Assembly: GCF_958405895.1 (NCBI RefSeq)
Contig: NZ_CATZAR010000020.1
Reading direction: 5' to 3' (one strand)
DNA length: 64,000 nucleotides
DNA from: Ralstonia thomasii
GTDB lineage: Bacteria; Pseudomonadota; Gammaproteobacteria; Burkholderiales; Burkholderiaceae
Shown here in pieces: positions 1-7,122 of the stretch. A program made the position numbers and the translations under genes. A model generated the notes under the pieces. It was not told the DNA's origin, searched no databases, and saw only the letters and a list, made by a program, of their open reading frames with translations. Within the stretch, counting starts at the first letter, position 1; every line of letters begins with the position of its first letter.

Positions 1-2
1 GC

Positions 3-101
3 CACACCATCATGAATTGCGTCGATGTGTGCCCGAAGGGGCTGAACCCGACCAAGGCCATCGGCAAGATCAAGGAATTGATGGTGCGCCGCGCGGTGTA
101 A
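3..101 (+). CDS. sdhB: Succinate dehydrogenase iron-sulfur subunit, C-terminal end (partial)
   Basis: Only the last 32 residues and the TAA stop are in the window; the gene begins upstream. The reading frame holds a Cys-x3-Cys-Pro motif (CVDVCPK) followed by GLNPTKAIGKIKELM. This is the end of the second ferredoxin-like cluster domain of SdhB and its closing helix. SdhB passes electrons from the flavin of SdhA to ubiquinone in complex II. The sdhE and gltA genes downstream, in the order usual for beta-proteobacterial sdhCDAB-sdhE-gltA loci, support the call. Confidence 0.9.
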   Translation, partial: HTIMNCVDVCPKGLNPTKAIGKIKELMVRRAV

Positions 102-128
102 GGCGCGAGTCAGGGCACTTTGGCATTG

Positions 129-160
129 TGTGTCGCCGGAGCGGTTTCTCCGGCGACACA
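129..160 (+). terminator. Strong hairpin between sdhB and sdhE
   Basis: A perfect 12-bp inverted repeat (130-141 with 148-159) encloses a 6-base loop; one more T-A pair closes it at 129/160. There is no clear T run after the stem (ATTTCTAG follows), so it may attenuate or stabilise the sdh message rather than terminate fully. It ends 12 bases before the sdhE start codon. Confidence 0.5.
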
Positions 161-172
161 TTTCTAGAAAGT

Positions 173-460
173 ATGGTTGCTGTGAACACTCCGACGTTCT
201 CCCATCAGTCCGATCCGCACAAGCGTGCCCGTTTGCGCTGGCGTGCCCGACGCGGCCTGCTTGAGAACGACATCATCGTCGAGCGCTTTTTCAATCGCTA
301 CGAGACGGAACTGTCGGATGACGACGTTGCCGCACTCTCGCAGTTGTTCGAGCTACCCGACAACGACCTGATGGATCTCCTGCTTGCACGCAAGGAGCCG
401 GAGGGCGAACTCGACGTGCCCCCCATTCAGCACGTCCTGACCTTGCTGCGCTCGGTCTGA
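173..460 (+). CDS. sdhE: FAD assembly factor SdhE
   Basis: A 95-residue soluble protein of the SdhE/YgfY family (about 80-95 aa), which helps covalent attachment of FAD to the flavoprotein subunit of succinate dehydrogenase. The family signature RGLLENDIIVERF is present, matching the conserved RGxxE loop that contacts SdhA, followed by the acidic helix ELSDDDVAALSQLFELPDNDLMDLL. The ATG at 173 is chosen; an in-frame GTG at 182 is an alternative. No strong ribosome binding site is visible, and the gene follows a hairpin that could hide or expose its start. It sits between sdhB and gltA as in other Burkholderiaceae. Confidence 0.9.
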   Translation: MVAVNTPTFSHQSDPHKRARLRWRARRGLLENDIIVERFFNRYETELSDDDVAALSQLFELPDNDLMDLLLARKEPEGELDVPPIQHVLTLLRSV

Positions 461-581
461 ACCGGCGCGCGAGAGGTTGCCGCAAGACGAATCGGTCCAG
501 CCGCCCCCGGCCGGCGACCTCGATCCGTCTGGCGGGAGTCTCCCGACTTCATTTTTATAAACAGCAGAGAAGGAAACCGAC

Positions 582-1883
582 ATGACGCCGTCCGAAGTGA
601 AAGCCACCCTATCGTTTTCCGATGGCTCGCCCAGCGTCGAGCTGCCGATCTACAAGGGCACGGTTGGCCCGGACGTGATCGACATCCGCAAGCTGTACGG
701 TCAGACGGGCAAGTTCACGTACGACCCCGGCTTCATGTCGACTGCGTCGTGCAATTCCAAGATCACCTACATCGATGGTGACAAAGGTGAGCTGCTGTAC
801 CGCGGCTACGCCATCGACGATTTGGCCAGCAAGTGCGATTTCATGGAAATCTGCTATCTGCTGCTGAAGGGCGAGCTGCCCAACGCCAAGCAGAAGGAAG
901 AGTTCAACCATGTGGTGACGAATCACACCATGGTCCACGAGCAGATGCAGTTCTTCCTGCGCGGTTTCCGTCGTGACGCCCACCCGATGGCCGTGCTGAC
1001 GGGTTTGGTTGGTGCCATGAGCGCGTTCTATCCGGACGCTGCCAACATCAATGATCCGCGCGAGCGTGAAATCTCGCAGATCCGCTTGATCGCCAAGCTG
1101 CCGACGCTGGTGGCCATGGCATACAAGTACAACATCGGCCAGCCGCTCATCTACCCGCAGAACAACCTGTCGTACACGGGCAATTTCATGCGCATGATGT
1201 TTGCCACGCCGTGCGAGGACTACAAGGTGAACCCGGTGCTGGAGAAGGCACTGGACCGCATCTTCATCCTGCACGCAGACCACGAGCAGAACGCCTCGAC
1301 GTCGACGGTGCGTCTGGCGGGCTCGTCGGGCACCAACCCGATCGCAGCCATCGCTGCCGGTATCGCCTGCCTGTGGGGCCCGGCGCACGGTGGCGCGAAC
1401 GAAGCTGCGCTGAACATGCTGGAAGAAATCGGTACCGTGGACAAGGTGCCCGAGTTCATCAAGCAGGTGAAGGACAAGAACAGCGGCGTGCGCCTGATGG
1501 GCTTTGGTCACCGCGTGTACAAGAACTACGATCCGCGCGCCAAGCTGATGCGGGAAACCTGCCACGAAGTGCTGAATGAGCTGGGTCTGCATAACGACCC
1601 GCTGTTCAAGCTGGCGATGGAGCTGGAAAAGATTGCCCTGGAAGACGAGTACTTCGTCAGCCGCAAGCTGTATCCGAACGTCGATTTCTACTCGGGTATC
1701 GTGCAACGCGCGCTGGGCATCCCGACTTCGATGTTCACCTGTATCTTCGCGCTGGCCCGCTCGGTGGGCTGGATCTCGCAATGGGAAGAGATGATCACCG
1801 ATCCGGAATACAAGATCGGCCGTCCGCGCCAGCTGTTCAACGGTGCAGCCACCCGCGAAGTGCCGTCGATCGACAAGCGCTAA
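582..1883 (+). CDS. gltA: Citrate synthase (type II, hexameric class)
   Basis: This 433-residue enzyme condenses acetyl-CoA and oxaloacetate into citrate, the entry step of the TCA cycle. The length and N-terminal beta domain are those of Gram-negative GltA. Catalytic residues are visible in context: His in LHADHEQNASTST near residue 230, His in GPAHGGANEA near 267, and Asp in NVDFYSGI near 367. A good ribosome binding site (AGAGAAGGAAA) precedes ATG 582. An independent terminator follows, so the transcription unit ends here. The sdh-gltA arrangement lets complex II and citrate synthase be expressed together. Confidence 0.98.
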   Translation: MTPSEVKATLSFSDGSPSVELPIYKGTVGPDVIDIRKLYGQTGKFTYDPGFMSTASCNSKITYIDGDKGELLYRGYAIDDLASKCDFMEICYLLLKGELPNAKQKEEFNHVVTNHTMVHEQMQFFLRGFRRDAHPMAVLTGLVGAMSAFYPDAANINDPREREISQIRLIAKLPTLVAMAYKYNIGQPLIYPQNNLSYTGNFMRMMFATPCEDYKVNPVLEKALDRIFILHADHEQNASTSTVRLAGSSGTNPIAAIAAGIACLWGPAHGGANEAALNMLEEIGTVDKVPEFIKQVKDKNSGVRLMGFGHRVYKNYDPRAKLMRETCHEVLNELGLHNDPLFKLAMELEKIALEDEYFVSRKLYPNVDFYSGIVQRALGIPTSMFTCIFALARSVGWISQWEEMITDPEYKIGRPRQLFNGAATREVPSIDKR

Positions 1884-1905
1884 GCCACGCTGTTCGCCTT
1901 GAAGA

Positions 1906-1936
1906 AACCCCGCTCGGGAAACCGGCGGGGTTTTTT
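1906..1936 (+). terminator. Rho-independent terminator after gltA
   Basis: The inverted repeat AACCCCGC (1906-1913) with GCGGGGTT (1925-1932) is extended by an inner CGG/CCG pairing and runs into TTTTTT (1931-1936). It lies 22 bases after the gltA stop codon. Confidence 0.9.
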
Positions 1937-2107
1937 GTTGCACGTCGCCGGAGGTGCCCGGAAAGGGCCTTCGCGAAATGGCGAAACCCCCTTTCGTCAG
2001 TCACGTCCGGTGCCCGATGCACCGGGTGGCATAATCGATCACTCCCCCACGAAACTGCTCGCGCAACGGCCCTGATTTCAGATGGCGCGTTGTGTACGGA
2101 TCGCATC

Positions 2108-3517
2108 ATGGCCAAGACGCTCTACGACAAACTTTGGGACGATCACGTCGTTCATACCGAAGAAGACGGCACGACCGTCCTCTACATCGATCGTCAACTG
2201 CTGCATGAAGTGACGAGCCCGCAGGCATTCGAGGGCCTGAAGTTAGCCGAGCGTCCGGTGTGGCGCATCAGCGCAAACCTGGCCGTGTCGGATCACAACG
2301 TGCCGACCACCGATCGTTCGCACGGCATTGCCGATCCGGTTTCGAAGCTGCAAGTCGATACGCTTGATGCCAACTGCGACAGCTACGGCATCACGCAATT
2401 CAAGATGAACGACAAGCGCCAGGGCATCGTGCACGTGATCGGGCCGGAGCAGGGCGCGACGCTGCCGGGCATGACGGTGGTCTGCGGTGATTCGCACACC
2501 AGCACGCACGGTGCGTTCGGCGCGCTCGCGCACGGCATCGGCACCTCGGAAGTCGAGCACGTGCTGGCCACGCAAACGCTGCTCACCAAGAAGAGCAAGA
2601 ACATGCTGGTGAAGGTGGAAGGTACGCTGCCTCGCGGCTGCACGGCCAAGGACATCGTGCTCGCCATCATCGGCAAGATCGGTACGGCCGGTGGCACGGG
2701 CTACGCCATGGAATTCGGCGGCTCGGCCATCCGCGCGCTGTCGATGGAAGGCCGCATGACGGTGTGCAACATGGCAATCGAGGCAGGCGCCCGCGCCGGC
2801 ATCGTCGCCGTGGACGATGTCACGCTGGAGTACATCAAGGGCCGTCCGTTCGCGCCGCAAGGCGTGGAGTGGGAGCAGGCCGTCGCCTACTGGCGCACGC
2901 TGCATTCCGACGAGGGTGCGCACTTCGACCAGGTGATCGAACTGCGTGCTGAAGACATTCGCCCGCAGGTGAGCTGGGGGACATCGCCGGAAATGGTGGT
3001 CAGCATTGAAGACCGCGTGCCGGATCCCGACAAAGAGAAAGACCCGAACAAGCGCAACGCCATGGAGCGCGCGCTCGAGTACATGGGCCTGCAGCCGAAC
3101 GTCGCCATCAGCGACATCAACATCGACAAGGTGTTCATCGGCTCGTGCACCAACAGCCGCATCGAAGACATGCGCGCCGCGGCGTGGGTCGTGCAGAAGC
3201 TGGGCAAGCGCATTGCGTCGAACGTGAAGCTGGCGATGGTCGTGCCGGGCTCGGGCCTCGTGAAGGAGCAGGCCGAGCGCGAAGGGCTCGACAAGATCTT
3301 CAAGGCGGCGGGCTTTGAGTGGCGCGAGCCGGGTTGCTCGATGTGTCTCGCCATGAACGCTGACCGCCTCGAGCCGGGCGAACGCTGCGCGTCCACGTCC
3401 AACCGCAACTTCGAAGGCCGTCAGGGCGCGGGCGGACGCACCCACCTGGTAAGCCCGGCGATGGCCGCTGCGGCCGCGCTGGAAGGCCACTTCGTCGACG
3501 TGCGCAAGCTCGCTTGA
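2108..3517 (+). CDS. leuC: 3-isopropylmalate dehydratase, large subunit
   Basis: A 469-residue aconitase-superfamily subunit that, with LeuD, isomerises 2-isopropylmalate to 3-isopropylmalate in leucine synthesis. The three cysteines that bind the [4Fe-4S] cluster are visible: Cys347 in FIGSCTNSR, and Cys410 and Cys413 in PGCSMCLAMN. The start is ATG 2108 (MAKTLYDKLWDDH), matching family N-termini; the open frame extends further upstream, but that part is unlike the family. The ribosome binding site is weak. leuD follows after 23 bases. No leader peptide with a run of Leu codons was recognised upstream. Confidence 0.97.
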   Translation: MAKTLYDKLWDDHVVHTEEDGTTVLYIDRQLLHEVTSPQAFEGLKLAERPVWRISANLAVSDHNVPTTDRSHGIADPVSKLQVDTLDANCDSYGITQFKMNDKRQGIVHVIGPEQGATLPGMTVVCGDSHTSTHGAFGALAHGIGTSEVEHVLATQTLLTKKSKNMLVKVEGTLPRGCTAKDIVLAIIGKIGTAGGTGYAMEFGGSAIRALSMEGRMTVCNMAIEAGARAGIVAVDDVTLEYIKGRPFAPQGVEWEQAVAYWRTLHSDEGAHFDQVIELRAEDIRPQVSWGTSPEMVVSIEDRVPDPDKEKDPNKRNAMERALEYMGLQPNVAISDINIDKVFIGSCTNSRIEDMRAAAWVVQKLGKRIASNVKLAMVVPGSGLVKEQAEREGLDKIFKAAGFEWREPGCSMCLAMNADRLEPGERCASTSNRNFEGRQGAGGRTHLVSPAMAAAAALEGHFVDVRKLA

Positions 3518-3540
3518 GCGGCAGGATAGAGAGAGCAATC

Positions 3541-4191
3541 ATGGAACAATTCACCATCCACACCGGCCTCGTGGCGCCGCTCGACCGCGAGAATGTCGAC
3601 ACCGACGCCATCATCCCGAAGCAGTTCCTCAAGTCGATCAAGCGCACCGGCTTTGGCCCGAACCTGTTCGACGAGTGGCGCTACAAGGACGTGGGCGAGC
3701 CCGGCCAGGACAACAGCAAGCGTCCGCTGAACCCGGATTTCGTGCTGAACCAGCCGCGTTACAAGGGCGCCTCGGTGTTGCTGGCGCGCAAGAACTTCGG
3801 CTGCGGCAGCTCGCGTGAGCACGCACCGTGGGCACTGCAGCAGTACGGCTTCCGCGCCATCATCGCGCCGAGCTTTGCCGACATCTTCTTCAACAACTGC
3901 TTCAAGAACGGCCTGCTGCCGATCGTGCTGACGGAGTCGCAGGTCGACCACCTGTTCAACGAGACCCAAGCCTTTACCGGCTACCAGCTGACCGTCGATC
4001 TGGACAAGCAGGTCGTCGTCACGCCGGGCGGTACGGCGTATCCGTTCGACATCACCGCGTTCCGCAAATACTGCCTGCTCAACGGTTTCGACGACATCGG
4101 TCTGACCTTGCGCTACGCCGACCAGATCAAGGCTTACGAAGCGCAGCGCCTGGCCAGGATGCCGTGGCTCGCCCACAAGCTCGTCGGCTGA
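3541..4191 (+). CDS. leuD: 3-isopropylmalate dehydratase, small subunit
   Basis: A 216-residue swivel-domain subunit of isopropylmalate isomerase, partner of LeuC. Family features are the start MEQFTIHTGLVAPLDRENVD, and KNFGCGSSREHAPWAL, the substrate-binding loop. ATG 3541 is preceded by GATAGAGAGAG. An open-frame start at 3514 overlaps leuC and lacks family similarity, so it was not used. The gene lies between leuC and leuB, 29 bases before the latter. Confidence 0.97.
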   Translation: MEQFTIHTGLVAPLDRENVDTDAIIPKQFLKSIKRTGFGPNLFDEWRYKDVGEPGQDNSKRPLNPDFVLNQPRYKGASVLLARKNFGCGSSREHAPWALQQYGFRAIIAPSFADIFFNNCFKNGLLPIVLTESQVDHLFNETQAFTGYQLTVDLDKQVVVTPGGTAYPFDITAFRKYCLLNGFDDIGLTLRYADQIKAYEAQRLARMPWLAHKLVG

Positions 4192-4220
4192 GCGGACACC
4201 AGAACAACAAGGATAACCAC

Positions 4221-5291
4221 ATGACCAAGATTGCAGTGTTGCCGGGTGACGGCATTGGTAAGGAAATCGTCGCCGAGGCCGTGAAGGTGCTCAAGGTGCT
4301 GGGCGAGTCGTTCGAGATGGAATTCGCCCCGGTGGGCGGCGCGGGCTACGAGGCCAAGGGCCATCCGCTGCCGGAAGACACGCTCAAGCTCGCCAAGGAA
4401 GCTGACGCGATCCTGTTTGGCGCCGTGGGCGACTGGAAGTACGACACGCTGGCGCGCGAACTGCGCCCGGAGCAGGCCATTCTGGGCCTGCGCAAGCACC
4501 TGCAGCTGTTCGCCAATTTCCGTCCGGCGATCTGCTATCCCGAGTTGACCGGCGCATCGAGCCTCAAGCCGGAAATCGTTGCCGGTCTGGATATCCTGAT
4601 CGTGCGTGAGTTGAATGGCGACATTTACTTCGGCCAACCGCGCGGCGTGCGCGCGGCGCCCGACGGGCTGTTCGCCGGCGCGCGCGAAGGTTTCGACACC
4701 ATGCGCTACGCCGAGCCGGAAATCCGCCGCATCGCGCACGTCGCCTTCCAGGCCGCCGCCAAGCGCGGCAAGAAGCTCTGCAGCGTCGACAAGGCCAACG
4801 TGCTCGAGACGTTCCAGTTCTGGAAGGACATCGTCACCGACGTGCACAAGGAATATCCGGAAGTCGAGTTGTCGCACATGTACGTGGACAACGCGGCCAT
4901 GCAGCTCGTGAAGGCGCCGAAGAACTTCGACGTGATCGTCACCGGCAACATGTTCGGCGACATCCTCTCGGACGAGGCCGCCATGCTGACGGGCTCGATC
5001 GGCATGCTGCCGTCGGCGTCGCTCGATGCGAATAACAAGGGCCTGTATGAGCCGTCGCACGGCTCCGCGCCGGACATCGCGGGCAAGGGCGTTGCCAACC
5101 CGCTGGCGACGATCCTGTCGGCGGCGATGATGCTGCGCTATTCGCTGAACAAGGCCGAGCAGGCTGATCGCATCGAAACGGCTGTCAAGAAGGTACTGGC
5201 GCAGGGCTACCGGACCGGCGACATCCTGACGCCGGGCTGCAAACAGGTGGGCACTGTGGAGATGGGCGACGCGGTGGTCGCTGTCTTGTAA
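4221..5291 (+). CDS. leuB: 3-isopropylmalate dehydrogenase
   Basis: A 356-residue NAD-dependent beta-decarboxylating dehydrogenase that oxidises 3-isopropylmalate to 2-oxoisocaproate. The N-terminal GDGIGKEI and the metal/substrate-binding stretch GNMFGDILSDEAAMLTGS, whose Asp residues bind Mg2+/Mn2+, are present, as is the nucleotide-binding EPSHGSAPDIAGKG. ATG 4221 follows AACAAGGATAACC, an acceptable ribosome binding site. It is the last gene of leuCDB; asd comes 340 bases later, probably under its own promoter. Confidence 0.97.
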   Translation: MTKIAVLPGDGIGKEIVAEAVKVLKVLGESFEMEFAPVGGAGYEAKGHPLPEDTLKLAKEADAILFGAVGDWKYDTLARELRPEQAILGLRKHLQLFANFRPAICYPELTGASSLKPEIVAGLDILIVRELNGDIYFGQPRGVRAAPDGLFAGAREGFDTMRYAEPEIRRIAHVAFQAAAKRGKKLCSVDKANVLETFQFWKDIVTDVHKEYPEVELSHMYVDNAAMQLVKAPKNFDVIVTGNMFGDILSDEAAMLTGSIGMLPSASLDANNKGLYEPSHGSAPDIAGKGVANPLATILSAAMMLRYSLNKAEQADRIETAVKKVLAQGYRTGDILTPGCKQVGTVEMGDAVVAVL

Positions 5292-5368
5292 CTCAAAACG
5301 CGCGTTGCGGTGCCGTCACATCCGGTGCAGCAATCGTCGTTTTTTCGGTGGACACATGCTGCAGTGCA

Positions 5369-5395
5369 TTGTGTGACCGCCAAATCGTGTATATT
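5369..5395 (+). promoter_or_regulatory. Possible sigma-70 promoter between leuB and asd
   Basis: TTGTGT (5369-5374) and TATATT (5390-5395) resemble -35 and -10 hexamers. The 15-base spacer is shorter than ideal. The site lies in the 340-base gap before asd and could drive asd or the micro-ORF at 5404. This is a weak call from sequence alone. Confidence 0.25.
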
Positions 5396-5403
5396 TTTGC
5401 AGA

Positions 5404-5549
5404 TGATCTCGATCGCGCTCCCCGTCCTCGTACTGGGCTTTCTGGGCACCCTGGCTATCGTCGCCAAGGGCACCGCCGCGCGCGCTCGCATGACGCCTGT
5501 CGAGATTCGCACGACCACCAAAATCATTACCAAAAAAACGATCTCGTAG
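5404..5549 (+). CDS. Possible 48-residue single-pass membrane micro-protein
   Basis: In the leuB-asd gap an open frame from ATG 5404 encodes one hydrophobic segment (ISIALPVLVLGFLGTLAIVA) followed by a basic tail rich in Thr, Lys and Arg. That topology is plausible for a small inner-membrane protein. The frame can be extended upstream to 5310. No good ribosome binding site is visible (TTTTTGCAG precedes the ATG), so it may be chance. The family is not recognised. Confidence 0.3.
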
Positions 5550-5631
5550 ATCGTCCGTCGTGTCCGTTCGCCTTCCCCGCGCGGTCACGCCGGGCGACCG
5601 AGGCGGGGAAAATCACTAGAGGTTCACAATC

Positions 5632-6735
5632 ATGAAGGTAGGTCTCGTCGGTTGGCGCGGCATGGTCGGCAGCGTGCTGATGCAGCGCATGCAGGAAGAA
5701 AAGGATTTCGACCTGATCGACACCGTGTTTTTCAGCACCAGCAACGCCGGCGGCAAGGCACCCGCATTCGCCAAGACGGATGCGCCGCTGGCCGACGCCA
5801 ACGACATCGAAGCACTGAAGGCCTGCGACACGATCATCACGTGCCAGGGCGGTGACTACACGACCGAAGTCTTCCCGAAGCTGCGCGCTGCCGGCTGGAA
5901 CGGCTACTGGATCGACGCCGCCTCGACGCTGCGCATGGAAGACGATGCCGTGATCGTGCTGGACCCGGTCAACCTGTCGCTTATCAAGAATGCGGTGGCG
6001 GCTGGCACCAAGAACTTCATCGGCGGCAACTGCACCAACTCCATCCTGCTGATGGGCGTGGGTGGCCTGTTCCGCGAAGGCCTGGTCGAATGGGTCAGCT
6101 CGATGACCTATCAGGCGGCTTCGGGCGGTGGTGCGAACCACATGCGCGAACTGCTCAAGGGCATGGGCGTGATTCACGGTGCCGTGGCCGATGAGTTGGC
6201 CAACCCGGCATCCGCCATCCTGGACATCGACCGCAAGGTTGCCAAGACCATCCGCGAAGATGTGCCGACTGAGTTCTTCCCGGCGCCACTGGCGGGTGGC
6301 CTGATCCCCTGGATCGACAAGCAGCTCGACAACGGCCAGTCGAAGGAAGAGTGGAAGGGCCAGGCCGAAGTGAACAAGATCCTGGGCACGGCGCAGACGA
6401 TTCCAGTCGATGGCCTGTGTGTGCGGATTGGCGCAATGCGCTGCCACAGCCTGGGCCTGACGCTCAAGCTCAAGCGCGACCTGCCGCTGGACGAAATCGA
6501 GCAGATCATCCGCTCGGGCAACCCCTGGGTGAAGTGGGTCCCGAACGATCGCAGCATCACCGAGAAGGAACTGACGCCGGCATCCATCACGGGTGGCCTG
6601 GAAATTGGCGTGGGTCGCGTGCGCAAGCTCAATATGGGGCCGGAATATGTGAGCGCCTTTGTGATCGGCGACCAGCTTCTGTGGGGTGCCGCTGAGCCGC
6701 TGCGCCGCACGCTCCGTATCCTGCTGGGCAAGTGA
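5632..6735 (+). CDS. asd: Aspartate-semialdehyde dehydrogenase
   Basis: A 367-residue NADPH-dependent enzyme that reduces aspartyl phosphate to the semialdehyde, the branch point to lysine/diaminopimelate, threonine and methionine. The nucleotide-binding start VGLVGWRGMVGS and the catalytic Cys in GGNCTNSILLMG are visible, with the later His in RIGAMRCHS typical of Gram-negative Asd. A ribosome binding site AGAGG lies before ATG 5632. Asd between leuB and fimV is a conserved order in this group. Confidence 0.97.
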   Translation: MKVGLVGWRGMVGSVLMQRMQEEKDFDLIDTVFFSTSNAGGKAPAFAKTDAPLADANDIEALKACDTIITCQGGDYTTEVFPKLRAAGWNGYWIDAASTLRMEDDAVIVLDPVNLSLIKNAVAAGTKNFIGGNCTNSILLMGVGGLFREGLVEWVSSMTYQAASGGGANHMRELLKGMGVIHGAVADELANPASAILDIDRKVAKTIREDVPTEFFPAPLAGGLIPWIDKQLDNGQSKEEWKGQAEVNKILGTAQTIPVDGLCVRIGAMRCHSLGLTLKLKRDLPLDEIEQIIRSGNPWVKWVPNDRSITEKELTPASITGGLEIGVGRVRKLNMGPEYVSAFVIGDQLLWGAAEPLRRTLRILLGK

Positions 6736-7122
6736 TCAAGGCTTTGCTTTCGTTTTCGGGCCGCGCATCCGACGGTGTCGTTGCGGTCTGACAACAGAAA
6801 GTGTGCTTTTTCAACCAACGCCGCGCGGCCTGCGCGGCGTTGTGCCATCTGGGCGCCCACGGTCTGTAACGTTGGTACACAATAGCGGCCGGAACGCTGT
6901 CCGCCCATTCGTGGGGTGGACGGGGCACGGGGAAGGGTTAGCGCCACATGAAGCACGCGCATTCCGGGGGGTACGTCGGGTGCTTCAGAATCTCGCCAAT
7001 TGTGTCGTTTTCATAAAGATTGACGGTGATTCTTATCCAGCAGTTCACTTTCTGGGTGAACTTGCTGCGCTAACTCGTTGATGTTAAGTTCGTTTGCACA
7101 TTAAAAGATAACGGAGTCGAAG
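6736..7122 (+). other. 387-base gap between asd and fimV
   Basis: No convincing gene is present. It contains a perfect 11-bp inverted repeat (6816-6826 with 6832-6842, loop GGCCT) without a T run after it on either strand. It also contains a long untranslated stretch before fimV whose last bases (ACGGAG, 7111-7116) are the fimV ribosome binding site. No clear promoter could be chosen. Confidence 0.5.

Noticed and set aside
609..1943. Long open frame opposite gltA
   Set aside because: It mirrors gltA, has His/Arg-rich composition typical of antisense frames in GC-rich DNA, and no ribosome binding site.
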